A stretch of DNA of 64,000 bases. It comes from Cyclobacterium sp. Lineage in GTDB: Bacteria > Bacteroidota > Bacteroidia > Cytophagales > Cyclobacteriaceae. The notes beneath the pieces were generated by a model that searched no databases, was not told the DNA's origin, and worked only from the letters and a program-made list of their open reading frames with translations. How positions within the stretch are numbered: position 1 is the stretch's first letter; each line of letters begins with the position of its first letter. The stretch spans positions 1 through 64,000 of the forward strand of contig NZ_JABURL010000028.1 in NCBI RefSeq assembly GCF_014762705.1. The letters run 5' to 3'. A program made the position numbers and the translations under genes. Positions 53,451 to 63,095 of the stretch are shown here, piece after piece.

Positions 53451-54965
53451 ATGGAAAACCAATTGCATCAAATAACTGCTAAATTTCTGGCATTTGCCCT
53501 GCTATCAGTAGCGTTGGCTGCCTGCGGCCCGGCGACCGAAGAGAAAGAGGAGCCGGATAAAAAACCCAATATCATTTATATCCTGGCCGATGACCTTGGA
53601 TATGGGGACCTGAGTTTTTTGGGGCAGAAAAAATTCCAGACGCCCCATATTGACCAACTTGCGGCCCGGGGAATGGTTTTTACCCAGCATTATGCCGGAA
53701 GTACAGTTTGCGCTCCTTCCCGCTCAGCCCTGATGACAGGTTTTCATACCGGACATACCCAGGTCAGGGGCAATCGTGGCCTGAACGGAGGGCAGTTTCC
53801 GCTGGCTTCGGATACCCAAACCATACCTAAGGTTCTCAAAAAGGCAGGCTATGTCACGGGTGCTTTTGGCAAATGGGGATTGGGCTATCCCGGATCCACC
53901 GGAGATCCGCTAAAGCAGGGTTTTGATGTCTTTTTTGGCTATAATAGCCAGACCATCGCCCACAATTATTACCCCAGGGAGCTGAAGGACAATGATGCCA
54001 TTCTAACTTTGGAAGGAAACCAGGGAACCGATGAAGGGCAGTATGCACCACTTTTGATTCAACAGCGAAGAATTGAATTTATAAAAGACAACAGGGATAC
54101 GACTTTTTTCCTGTATATGCCATCCATCATACCTCACGCGGAGCTGAAAGCACCCCAGGAATATATGGAGAGGTTTCTTAAAAGAACTACACCGGAGCCA
54201 CCCTACCAATATGAAAGTTTGCTTGGCCCCGAAACCCCTTACCAGGGCCTGGATGACCCGGAACACCCCCGGTACAAGGCGGGTGGCTATGGCTCCCAAA
54301 CCTATCCCCATGCAGCCTTCGCCGCTATGGTTACTTTACTGGACAATCAGGTAGGGGAGATTGTAGCCAGCCTTGAATCCCTTGGGATTTTAGACAATAC
54401 CCTCATTGTACTGACTTCAGACAACGGGCCCCACCTGGAAGGCGGGGCGGATCCGGATTTTTTTGACAGTAATGGTCCTTTTCAGGGTTACAAGCGGGAT
54501 TTGCATGAAGGGGGCATTCACGTGCCCATGATTGCCAGCTGGCCTGCAAAAGTAAAGGCGGGAAGCCAAACGGATCATATCAGTGCTTTTTGGGACATTT
54601 TGCCCACTTTTGCTGATCTGATTGGTGTTGAATTGGAAAAAAATGTGGATGGCATATCGTTTTTGCCTACGCTATTGGGAGAAGGCGAACAGGAATCACA
54701 TGATCACTTGTACTGGGAATTTCACGAGCAGGGTGGCAAGCAGGCCATACGAAAAGGCAAATGGAAGGGGATAAAATTGAATGTTTTCGAAGGCAATGAA
54801 GACATCCTTTTATTTGACCTGGAAAGCGATCCCGGTGAAGAAAATGACCTGAGTGAAGCGCATCCGGAACTGGTAGCTGAAATGAAGGCCCTGATGGAGG
54901 AGTCAAGGGTGGAGGATCCGGAATGGCCCTTCGAAGAAAAAATCCAATCAGCGAATCAACCCTGA
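53451..54965 (+). CDS. Arylsulfatase-type sulfatase (S1 family)
   Basis: A 504-residue sulfatase with a lipobox at ALAAC (C25). The metal-binding DD is at 47-48 (ILADDLGYGDLS) and the formylglycine signature CAPSR starts at C87 (STVCAPSRSALMTG). GAFGKWGLGYPG, IVLTSDNGPHLEGG and the C-terminal HDHLYWEFHEQGG are typical of the arylsulfatase A-like branch. It belongs to a different subfamily from the upstream sulfatase, so the two may act on different sulfate positions of one glycan. Fourteen bases separate the genes. Confidence 0.92.
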   Translation: MENQLHQITAKFLAFALLSVALAACGPATEEKEEPDKKPNIIYILADDLGYGDLSFLGQKKFQTPHIDQLAARGMVFTQHYAGSTVCAPSRSALMTGFHTGHTQVRGNRGLNGGQFPLASDTQTIPKVLKKAGYVTGAFGKWGLGYPGSTGDPLKQGFDVFFGYNSQTIAHNYYPRELKDNDAILTLEGNQGTDEGQYAPLLIQQRRIEFIKDNRDTTFFLYMPSIIPHAELKAPQEYMERFLKRTTPEPPYQYESLLGPETPYQGLDDPEHPRYKAGGYGSQTYPHAAFAAMVTLLDNQVGEIVASLESLGILDNTLIVLTSDNGPHLEGGADPDFFDSNGPFQGYKRDLHEGGIHVPMIASWPAKVKAGSQTDHISAFWDILPTFADLIGVELEKNVDGISFLPTLLGEGEQESHDHLYWEFHEQGGKQAIRKGKWKGIKLNVFEGNEDILLFDLESDPGEENDLSEAHPELVAEMKALMEESRVEDPEWPFEEKIQSANQP

Positions 54966-55108
54966 CATTGATGGGGCTAATTACCCGGATTGCCGGAAAA
55001 AGGAAAGGAAGGCATTCATTTTATGTTATCCAATCGACTTAAATGCTGCTCCCTGACCCTGATGATAAAAATAGGTGCATTTGGTTTTGGTCACTAAATT
55101 AAAATATT

Positions 55109-57244
55109 ATGAATACTATGCCCGTGAAAAGCGTTCTAATCCTGATTTTGGCCCTGATTGCTCTGGGCTGTTCCACCGGTAAGCAGGAAGATACCCATCA
55201 GACCTGGGAACACTACAGGGGGTCTAAAAGCGCTGTACAATATTCCGGTTTGCAAACCATCAACAAAGATAATGTACACCTGCTCCAGCCGGCCTGGACT
55301 TTCCACACCGGAGATAAGAGGGAACGCACCCCCATGGAATGCAACCCCATTATTCTTGGCAACACCATGTACGTGACCTCTCCCCAATTGGATTTAATTG
55401 CTTTGGAAGCATCGACTGGAAAAGAACTGTGGCGTTTTGACCCTGAGGCATTTGGAGTATCGGGTGGTGTCAACAGGGGAGTAACGGCTTTTACCGATGG
55501 GGGCAAAACCCGGATTTTTATGCCCGTAGGTCATTGGTTGTTTGCGCTGAATGCCGAAACCGGGAAATTGGTGGAGGAGTTCGGGGAAGGTGGAAAGCTG
55601 GATTTAAGGAAGGATTTGGGCAAAGACCCCGAATCTCTTTCTATTTCGCTAAACACTCCGGGAATCATTTTCAAGGACCTTTTGATCATCGGATCTGCTA
55701 CCGGAGAGGGTTACAATGCCTCACCCGGCCATATCAGGGCCTATTCGGCCAAAACGGGTTCATTCCAATGGATATTCCATACCATTCCCCAGGAAGGAGA
55801 ATACGGCCACGATACCTGGAGATGGGTGGAGGACGAAAACTATGGCGGTACCAATAACTGGGGAGGCATGAGCCTGGATGAGGAAAGGGGATGGGTCTTT
55901 GTATCCACCGGTTCCCCCACCTACGATTTTTATGGGGCAAACAGGTTGGGAGAAAACTTGTTTGCCAATTCCATTATTGCGCTGGATGCCGGTACCGGAA
56001 AGCGGCAATGGCATTATCAGGCAGTAATCCATGATGTATGGGATTATGATTTGCCTTGTGCGCCCAGCCTGGTGGACTTCCCAATGGACGGAAAGACCGT
56101 TCATGCCCTGGTACAACCCAGTAAAATGGGTGAGCTGATCCTGCTGGATCGCATTACCGGAGAGCCATTGATGGAGGTGCAGGAAAAGGCTGTTCCCCCT
56201 TCTTATGTTCCCGGGGAAGTCGCCCACCCAACCCAAAAGTTTGATCAGGGCATTACCATTGTACCACAGGGACTGGACAGCACCTATTTGACCAACATTT
56301 CTGAAGCCGCAGCCGAATATGCGGGGACAGAATTTAAAAAATACCGCAATGAGGGTTTTTATACCCCACCAAGCCTGGAGGGTACCCTGACGTTTCCGGC
56401 CACCAGGGGAGGCATGTTATGGGGAGGATTGTCCTATGATCCTGTCAATCAGATGATCTATGTCAACGCCAATGAAATTCCCATGATTTTGCAATTGAGG
56501 AGCCTGTCAGAAAATCAGGAAGAAGGGGCTTTCAATAGTTTAAGTCCGGGTCAGCGCATTTACCTGTCCAACTGTGCCAATTGCCACGGAGCTGACCGGC
56601 AGGGATTAGGTGAGGCTTATCCGCCACTTACCGGTTTAAAGGACAGACACAATAGGGAATCAGCCAGGACAATCATTACCGGGGGAAATGGGGTGATGCC
56701 TGCTTTTAGTGGCTTTGGTGCACCCGAGTTAGAGGCACTTTTGGATTACTTGCTGGAAGTAGAATCCAGTACTTCTAATCAGGAGCAGGTAGCCATTGAA
56801 GCGCCTTTGGACCGCTATGTTTTGCAGGGTTTCCGTATTTTCACAGATGAGGAAGGTTTTCCTGCGAGCAGGCCTCCCTGGGGCACGCTGAATGCGATAG
56901 ATTTAAAAACCCAATCCATCAAATGGAAGGTGCCCCTGGGAGAATATCCCGAGCTAAAGGAAAGGGGAGTAGCCCCTACTGGTACGCAGAATTTTGGGGG
57001 TTGTGTGGCTACGGCCGGCGGGATAGTATTCATTGGAGGTTCCGCCGATGAAATGTTCCGGGCTTTTGATGCAGATACGGGAGAAGTGTTGTGGGAATAC
57101 CAATTACCCGCCGGAGGTTACGCAGTTCCTTCGGTGTATGAGGTGGAAGGCAGGCAATATGTGGTGATCGCTGCCGGAGGGGCCAATCGCCTGGGCACCC
57201 CTGCCGGAGATGCTTATGTGGCTTTTGCGTTACCTGAGGAATGA
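55109..57244 (+). CDS. PQQ-dependent dehydrogenase with internal cytochrome c
   Basis: A 711-residue quinoprotein. The lipoprotein signal ends in LIALGC (C21). The eight-bladed propeller begins QYSGLQTINKDNVHLLQPAW and includes INTPGIIFKDLLIIGS, DVWDYDLPCAPSL and LSYDPVNQMIYVNANE. A cytochrome c module sits inside the propeller, with the heme site CANCH at residues 489-493 (SNCANCHGADRQGLGEAYPP). The propeller resumes and ends with IDLKTQSIKWKVPLGEYPEL and a PAGGYAVPSVYEV strand. It oxidises a sugar or alcohol in the periplasm. It lies 143 bases after the sulfatases, so co-regulation is plausible. Confidence 0.9.
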   Translation: MNTMPVKSVLILILALIALGCSTGKQEDTHQTWEHYRGSKSAVQYSGLQTINKDNVHLLQPAWTFHTGDKRERTPMECNPIILGNTMYVTSPQLDLIALEASTGKELWRFDPEAFGVSGGVNRGVTAFTDGGKTRIFMPVGHWLFALNAETGKLVEEFGEGGKLDLRKDLGKDPESLSISLNTPGIIFKDLLIIGSATGEGYNASPGHIRAYSAKTGSFQWIFHTIPQEGEYGHDTWRWVEDENYGGTNNWGGMSLDEERGWVFVSTGSPTYDFYGANRLGENLFANSIIALDAGTGKRQWHYQAVIHDVWDYDLPCAPSLVDFPMDGKTVHALVQPSKMGELILLDRITGEPLMEVQEKAVPPSYVPGEVAHPTQKFDQGITIVPQGLDSTYLTNISEAAAEYAGTEFKKYRNEGFYTPPSLEGTLTFPATRGGMLWGGLSYDPVNQMIYVNANEIPMILQLRSLSENQEEGAFNSLSPGQRIYLSNCANCHGADRQGLGEAYPPLTGLKDRHNRESARTIITGGNGVMPAFSGFGAPELEALLDYLLEVESSTSNQEQVAIEAPLDRYVLQGFRIFTDEEGFPASRPPWGTLNAIDLKTQSIKWKVPLGEYPELKERGVAPTGTQNFGGCVATAGGIVFIGGSADEMFRAFDADTGEVLWEYQLPAGGYAVPSVYEVEGRQYVVIAAGGANRLGTPAGDAYVAFALPEE

Positions 57245-57345
57245 TAGAATTCCTGCCAATACAGGAGAATGAGTGGTAAAAAATGGTGAGTTTACTGGAA
57301 ATCCTCCAAACAGTCAGGACTAACGCAAAACCAGTTACGATCTTC

Positions 57346-57880
57346 CAACTTTGAAAATCCAAACTCCCCCTTACGAAAGGGGGATCAAGGGGGATTTTTA
57401 CGCAAATATTAAGAACCCGTACCTGCCAGGTAAACAAAATGTTTCACCACAGATGGACGCAGATTTGCACAGATTTTTTTCGGCAAGAATGGGAACCCAT
57501 CAGCCAAAGGAACTGAAAACCAGGTTAGTAAATAAAAAGCCCTCTTCAGGAGCCGTGCTATTCGACATTTGCAATGTCGAATCCAGATAAACAGGGTTTG
57601 CAACCCTGATAACTGGCGCGATCGGTGGACCCCAGTTGTTTCACAAATGGGTATCAGGTTGAAACATTCCGTTATATTTACTCCAAAATTGAGGATTTAA
57701 ACATTAATGGGCAAAGGATATGGGCCTTGCCTACGGCACTCTGAGGTAGACGGTTGGCCATTAACCATGGGCTGAACCCCATGGTTACTACATCGGCCGC
57801 TCCTACGGAGCTTTTTGCAGCGAGGATCAAATATGAACAAAATGTTTCACTATAGATGGACAAAGATTAGCACAGATATT
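57346..57880 (+). repeat. Mosaic palindromic repeat block A
   Basis: Blocks in the order P-Q-R-Q'. P (57346-57442) has CCCCCTT.../AAGGGGG hairpin sequence and ends CAGGTAAACAAAATG. Q (57443-57482) reads CACCACAGATGGACGCAGAT, then TTGCACAGATTTTTTTCGG. R (57484-57811) holds four perfect hairpins: TTCGACATT-TGC-AATGTCGAA (57561-57581), CAGGGTT-TGC-AACCCTG (57592-57608), TAACCATGGG-N6-CCCATGGTTA (57762-57787) and GCTCC-TAC-GGAGC (57799-57811). Q' is at 57841-57880. The blocks recur at 59896-60480, on the other side of the phosphoesterase gene. Confidence 0.85.
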
Positions 57881-58052
57881 TTAGTTACCAATAAAAATCC
57901 AACTGATAAAAACTTGTTATTATCGTCAAAATCCCCCTTGCCCCCTTAAAAAGAGGGATTTGCTGAAATGGTAAATTGAGGCTGAGTGGGAAACTTCAAG
58001 TGGTTAAATCAGATTCAAGACCAGAAACGTAATAGCCAACCTCGAAAAAATG

Positions 58053-58082
58053 AAATCCCCCTACAGGGGAATAGGGGGATTT
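58053..58082 (-). terminator. Terminator of the purple-acid-phosphatase-like gene
   Basis: A ten-base perfect stem AAATCCCCCT / AGGGGGATTT with a ten-base loop, 34 bases past the stop of the leftward gene and followed on that strand by CATTTTTTCG. The sequence is related to the P block of the neighbouring repeats, which may have been recruited as terminator. Confidence 0.6.
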
Positions 58083-58116
58083 CTATCTCACAAATGTAAA
58101 GTAATTCAGCAAACCC

Positions 58117-59679
58117 TTATTCACTGATATTTCCATTCTCGTCAATGCTGAGTTCTTTCCTTTCCCCATCTTTTTCCAGGCGAACATTGAAATGCAATAT
58201 TTCACCTTCTCTTCTTGCAGACACCCGGGTGATTTCATGCCCGGGATACTTTGAGAGCAGGATCGATTCTAGATTTCCCGGGAGGGGATCTTCGTAGGGA
58301 ATGGTGTTGGAAAACCTTTTTTCCTCTACCGCTTCGGATTTTCTTTCGATAAATTTATTGGTGCCATCTTCCTGCTTTTCCAGATCAAAAGCATCATAGA
58401 GTTCTCCAATGGCCGTGTATGATTCAAAACTCAGCTTATCTCCTTCAATGTTGATGACCTGAAAAAGTTGGGTGTTTTCTGCAGCGCGATCCCTTTCGGC
58501 TTCATAATCCTCCCAGGCATTCTTTCTCAGGCCGTACATTTTCCCCCCGCTCACAGAAACCACATATACGGTTCCTGTTTTGTCTCTGGCATTGACGCCA
58601 TCCATCACATTGTCTTCCGGAGAGACCCTTCCCCGTGCATAGCTGTGGTCGTGTCCCTGCAAGGCCAGATCCACCTGGTATTTGTCAAATAGTGGTTTCC
58701 AGGCTTCTCTGAGCCTGGTGTTTTCCCTGCCCTCTGAAGCTGAAAATAAAGGATGGTGATAAGTGACAATGGTCCATTTCTTTGGATTCTCTGACAAGAC
58801 CTTCTCCAGCCAGGGGATTTGCTCTGCCTGAAATACATTGCTATTCAGCACAATAATCCTCGTGTTTTGGTAATCCATATAATAGACCGTTTCATCCAAT
58901 GCAGCCACACTTTCTGGCCCATTTTCAGGCAATGTAAATTGAGGCCTCCATTGTACCGACAGGCGGCGATCTGCATCCTCTCCGTCCAGCTCAGGGATAC
59001 TGCGGTATTCATGGTTTCCTGGAGTGACAACAGAAGGTACCATGCTGTGGATAAAACCTCCGGCTGTAAACCATTCATGCCATTCGGTTTCTCTGTGCGC
59101 CACATTGACCAGATCACCTGCATGGATGATGAATTTGGCATCTGGTGCCTTTCGGTAGCCTTCCCGTATCAGCCTGGCCCAAAGTTCCAGGATATAGTTC
59201 TGCGTATCACCTACATAAAGGAAGGCAAAGGGTTTGTCTTCTTCTCTGGAAGCCGTGGTGAATTGTATCCACTCGGTCCAGGATTCCCCGTCCCCCACCC
59301 GGTAGGCATAGATGGTGTCAGGGTTTAAGTCCTTAAAACTAACCGAATGATAATGCGCCTGTACATTGGCTACCTCTATGGGGGTAGCATCCAATAATTC
59401 GGTCTTTGCTTCAAAAGTCCGGGCATTTCTCCAGAATTTTGGGGCTCCGTCAGCTTTGGCAATTTCCGCAAAGGCTTTTTCAATGCTGGTATCTGTTCTC
59501 CAGGTGACGCTGGCCTGGCTGGCAGGATCCTCCCCGAAATTCAGTACAACGCGGTCAGGGTAATCGGAGGGTTTGCTCCATTCCTCCCGAAAGGTTGGAG
59601 CCTTGTAGACGCGGTACTCCTGTGCCAGTGTGATTTGAAAGGCCAAAATCAGGCTTAGCGAGAAAAGCAGGTTTTTCAT
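58117..59679 (-). CDS. Purple-acid-phosphatase-like metallophosphoesterase
   Basis: A 520-residue exported phosphoesterase. The signal peptide is residues 1-19. A fibronectin-III-like purple acid phosphatase N-terminal domain (about 40-145) precedes the catalytic domain, whose metal motifs are GDTQN (D158), GDLVN (D189), GNHEY (N222, H223), HHPLF and GHDHSY. Two metal ions would be bound. The last 70 residues form a PepSY-like strand-helix-strand (KYPGHEITRVSARREGEILH) of unknown role. The gene is alone and is bracketed by the mosaic repeat blocks. Substrate unknown; a secreted phosphomonoesterase is plausible. Confidence 0.9.
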   Translation of the reverse strand: MKNLLFSLSLILAFQITLAQEYRVYKAPTFREEWSKPSDYPDRVVLNFGEDPASQASVTWRTDTSIEKAFAEIAKADGAPKFWRNARTFEAKTELLDATPIEVANVQAHYHSVSFKDLNPDTIYAYRVGDGESWTEWIQFTTASREEDKPFAFLYVGDTQNYILELWARLIREGYRKAPDAKFIIHAGDLVNVAHRETEWHEWFTAGGFIHSMVPSVVTPGNHEYRSIPELDGEDADRRLSVQWRPQFTLPENGPESVAALDETVYYMDYQNTRIIVLNSNVFQAEQIPWLEKVLSENPKKWTIVTYHHPLFSASEGRENTRLREAWKPLFDKYQVDLALQGHDHSYARGRVSPEDNVMDGVNARDKTGTVYVVSVSGGKMYGLRKNAWEDYEAERDRAAENTQLFQVINIEGDKLSFESYTAIGELYDAFDLEKQEDGTNKFIERKSEAVEEKRFSNTIPYEDPLPGNLESILLSKYPGHEITRVSARREGEILHFNVRLEKDGERKELSIDENGNISE

Positions 59680-59895
59680 TTATTCTGGGGTTTGATTGAT
59701 AGATAGCATGTGTAAGGTACGAAAATCAGCAACAGGTTTCAAATCCGAAGGTTGAAAAGCCTTCAGAATAATGGTTCTGTAAGCCAATCATCCGGGTTTA
59801 CAGCTATCCAAGTTAGGAACTTTTCCTGCCCGACCTGTTAAATAATTGATAAGGTTTGGTTAAGTAGACTAACCGATTGGAAATAAACAAACTGA

Positions 59896-60480
59896 TTCAC
59901 CACAGATGGACACAGATTAGCACAGATTTTTTTCGGATAGAATGGGTACCCATTTGCCAAAGGAACTTCAAACCAGGTAAGTTAATAAAAAGCCCTCTTC
60001 AGGGACTGTGCTATCCGACATTTGCAATGTCGAATCCAGAAAAACAGGGTTTGCATCCCTGATAACGTAAGCGGTAGGCGGATCCAAGCTGCTTCACAAA
60101 TGATAATCGGGTTGAAGCATTCCTTTATATTTACTCCAAAACTCAGGATTAATCATTAATGGGGCAAAGGATATGGGCCATGCCTACGGCACTCTGAGGT
60201 AGATGGTTGGCCATTAACCATGGGCTTAACCCCATGGTTATTATATCGGCCGCTCCTACGGAGCTTGTTGCAGAGAGCAAGGTTTTACATTGCATTCAAC
60301 AAATGGTCAGACCAGATGCAAAACAGGAAACGTGAATTTCCAACTTTGATAAATCCAATCCCCCTATCTAAGGGGGAAACAAGGGGGATTTTTCCGCAAA
60401 TAATACAAAAACGAACATGCCAGGTAAACAAAATGTCTCACCACAGATTGACAAAGAATAGCACAGATTTTTTTTCGGAA
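59896..60480 (+). repeat. Mosaic palindromic repeat block B
   Basis: Blocks in the order Q-R-P-Q''. Q is at 59896-59935 (CACCACAGATGGACACAGAT then TAGCACAGATTTTTTTCGG). R (59938-60275) has the same hairpins as block A, including GACATT-TGC-AATGTC (60017-60031) and the CCATGGGCTTAACCCCATGG palindrome (60219-60238). P (60339-60434) repeats the CCCCCTA.../AAGGGGG sequence and CAGGTAAACAAAATG. Q'' is at 60438-60478. Identity to block A is high, about nine in ten positions over R by eye. Confidence 0.85.
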
Positions 60481-60543
60481 ATCAACAACTAAACCAAAAG
60501 CCTTTCTTGGTTTTTCAGGATGAGTCGCATTTCTGTAATCTCC

Positions 60544-63018
60544 TTATTTCCTCCTTTTGACTCCGCTAACGGCCTGAGCTTTCCAGGGATCATCCGGCCA
60601 GTGGTGTTTGGGGTACCTTCGTTTCAGTTCTTTCTTTACCTCATGGTACGTTTGATTCCAGAAATTCTCCAGATCACGGGTGACCTGTACCGGTTTAAAC
60701 CCGGGTGACAAGAGATGTACCAGCAATGGAGTTTTGTTCTCATTGATTCTTGGGGTATGACTCCAGCCAAAAAGCTCCTGTAACCTGGCCGCAAGGACGG
60801 GTGGCTCTCCGGAGGAAAAATAGGAAACCCTTGCAGATGATCCACTTGGCAGCTGTATTTTTTCCGGAGCCAATTTATTGAGTTCCTGTTGCTGCGTATA
60901 ACTGAGGCTGTTTTGTAAAATTTCCTCTAAAGGTAGCCTGGAAAGCTCCTGACCGGATTTTACCTCCCTCAGGTAAGGGGCCAGCCAGCTATCTACCGTT
61001 TTCAACAGCTGTGTCGTACTCACGTCCGGCCAGTAATCCGGCCCGTTCCATACCCGCAGGCTCAGGATCCGGTTTTGCCATTGCTCCACCTTATCGTCGA
61101 ATTTCAGCCACTTTTTGCCGTAATTTTTTAACATTTCTAAAATAGCCTGCATAACCTCAGTCTTGTCAGGGGAGGCTATTCTTTTCTTTTGAAGTAGAAT
61201 CTGGCCGATTTTCCATTCCTCTACTGCCAGGACCATTTCCTCCTGCTCGTCCCAGTATATACGGGGCTTTATTTTGATCATGGGCTTCAAATCCTGGGGG
61301 GATAGCACCGAGGCCAGAAAAATTTTCCCCACTCCTGTTCCTTCGTGAAGCTGAGCAATGGCAATCCAGGGCTCCCGGGCCAAGTCATCCTTTCGGTCCA
61401 TGGCGGCTATTTTTCCATTGGCCAGGTGAAAATGGGCCTGATTTCCCGGCCTTGCAGAAGCAATCCTTTCTGGAAATGCCTGGGCCAGCAAAATACCTGT
61501 CATGTAGGGGTCTACAGGTTCATTGGAGACAGGAGCCCCCAGGATTCTCCGGTAGGCTTGTGCGACTTTCTCAATTTTACTAAAAGCCTTTTGCTTGCCG
61601 GAAGATTGCCTGTATCTTCTTAATCCCTCAATTCTCAGATTGATATCCAAACCCAGAGAAGGAGGAAGGGGATCTTTTTCTTCCAGCAAAGCTGCCAGAT
61701 CGGTGGCCAGACTTTCCTGCCCGATCTCCTGACTGTAAACCAAAAGATGGGCAATTCTGGGATGGGCGGGAATGGCATGTAAGGCCAAGCCATGGGGAGT
61801 AATCCTTCCATTTTCAATAGCCCCCAGGTGCTCAAGCGAGGATACGGCCTGCTGCCAATGTCCCTGGGGTGGAGGACTGATCCATTGCAGGTGTTGATAA
61901 TCGTTGATGCCCCATTTGTGAAGTTCCAATGCCAGGGAAGCCAGGTCAGTTTCCAGGATTTCTGGTTGCCTGAAAGGGAGCAGTTTTTCCTGGCTTGCTT
62001 TAGACCATAACCGGTAGCAATGTCCGGGACCAATCCTGCCGGCTCGCCCCGCCCTCTGGGTGGCAGTATCTTGTGTGAGGGGAAGTGTGGTCAACCTGTT
62101 GAGTCCTGAATTGGGATTGAAGGTAACTGTGCGCATAAAACCCCCATCGACCACGATCTGAATTCCCTCTATGGTAAGGCTGGTTTCTGCTATGGCTGTG
62201 GCGAGCACGATTTTTCTTCTACCCTCCGGATCGGGGAGTAGGGCGGCTTGCTGCCGGCCAAAAGCCATTTGTCCATATAAGGTGTAAACTGCCAGTCCGG
62301 GAAAGCGAGCTTTTACCATTGCGGCCGTTTTTTTGATCTCTCCCTGTCCAGGAAGAAATGCAAGCATATCCCCCGGATGGGCAGCCATGGCTTCTCCTAT
62401 CACTTCCCGGATGTTATCCGGTAAATTAAACAGGTCCGTCCCCGGCCTGTAATGAATGGTTACGGGGAATTCCTTTCCTTTACTGGCAACCAGTGGACAG
62501 TCAAGCTGAGCTGCCAAGACTTCACTATCCAGGGTGGCGGACATGATCAGCAGTTTGAGGTCGGGCCGCAGGATTTGCTGGACTTCCCTGCACAGGGCCA
62601 GACCAAGGTCGGCATGAATGCTCCTTTCATGGAATTCATCAAAAATGACCAGCCCTACATTTTCAACGGCATTGTCTTGCTGCATCATCCTGGTTAAAAT
62701 GCCTTCGGTGATGACTTCTATTTTGGTTTTTTCGCCTACACAGCTGTCAAACCTCACCCTGTAGCCGATGCGCTGACCTGGTGTTTCCCCCAGTAGATGG
62801 GCCATTCTCTGGGCGATGCTTTTGGCGGCCAGTTTCCGCGGTTCCAGCATCAATATTTTTTTGTCGCCAAGCCAGTCTTCATCCAGCAAGGTCAGGGGCA
62901 AGAGCGTGCTTTTTCCTGCTCCGGGAGGGGCGTGGAGCAGCAGGGTGGGGTTTTGTTGGAGATGCTGTTTTAAATCCGGAATGACCTCCAGAATGGGTAA
63001 TTTGGGGAAAGCCTTCAC
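60544..63018 (-). CDS. hrpB: ATP-dependent helicase HrpB
   Basis: An 824-residue DEAH-box-related RNA helicase of the HrpB family (E. coli HrpB is about 820 residues). Walker A is PPGAGKST (31-38), motif II is DEFHERS, and motif III is SATLD. Motif VI is QRAGRAGRIGPG, and the helicase-associated and C-terminal HrpB domains follow (YYTQQQELNKLAPEKI-like core and LLVHLLSPGFKPVQVTRDL near the end). No signal peptide. RNA substrate in bacteria is uncertain. It lies between a repeat block and the DUF2911 gene, in the same direction as the latter. Confidence 0.95.
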   Translation of the reverse strand: MKAFPKLPILEVIPDLKQHLQQNPTLLLHAPPGAGKSTLLPLTLLDEDWLGDKKILMLEPRKLAAKSIAQRMAHLLGETPGQRIGYRVRFDSCVGEKTKIEVITEGILTRMMQQDNAVENVGLVIFDEFHERSIHADLGLALCREVQQILRPDLKLLIMSATLDSEVLAAQLDCPLVASKGKEFPVTIHYRPGTDLFNLPDNIREVIGEAMAAHPGDMLAFLPGQGEIKKTAAMVKARFPGLAVYTLYGQMAFGRQQAALLPDPEGRRKIVLATAIAETSLTIEGIQIVVDGGFMRTVTFNPNSGLNRLTTLPLTQDTATQRAGRAGRIGPGHCYRLWSKASQEKLLPFRQPEILETDLASLALELHKWGINDYQHLQWISPPPQGHWQQAVSSLEHLGAIENGRITPHGLALHAIPAHPRIAHLLVYSQEIGQESLATDLAALLEEKDPLPPSLGLDINLRIEGLRRYRQSSGKQKAFSKIEKVAQAYRRILGAPVSNEPVDPYMTGILLAQAFPERIASARPGNQAHFHLANGKIAAMDRKDDLAREPWIAIAQLHEGTGVGKIFLASVLSPQDLKPMIKIKPRIYWDEQEEMVLAVEEWKIGQILLQKKRIASPDKTEVMQAILEMLKNYGKKWLKFDDKVEQWQNRILSLRVWNGPDYWPDVSTTQLLKTVDSWLAPYLREVKSGQELSRLPLEEILQNSLSYTQQQELNKLAPEKIQLPSGSSARVSYFSSGEPPVLAARLQELFGWSHTPRINENKTPLLVHLLSPGFKPVQVTRDLENFWNQTYHEVKKELKRRYPKHHWPDDPWKAQAVSGVKRRK

Positions 63019-63065
63019 TGGTGGGAAACGATTATTGGAAAGGGTAAAGATAAAAAAATAAAAAG

Positions 63066-63086
63066 GCAGCCGGGGATTCCGGCTGC
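63066..63086 (-). terminator. Rho-independent terminator after the DUF2911 gene
   Basis: Stem GCAGCCGG / CCGGCTGC with a five-base loop, followed on the minus strand by CTTTTTATTTTTTT. It separates the DUF2911 gene from HrpB. Confidence 0.8.
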
Positions 63087-63095
63087 TTTAAAATA

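Noticed and set aside
57346-60480. Composite transposon around the phosphoesterase gene
   Set aside because: The flanking blocks have no transposase frame, no clear terminal inverted repeats and a permuted internal order.
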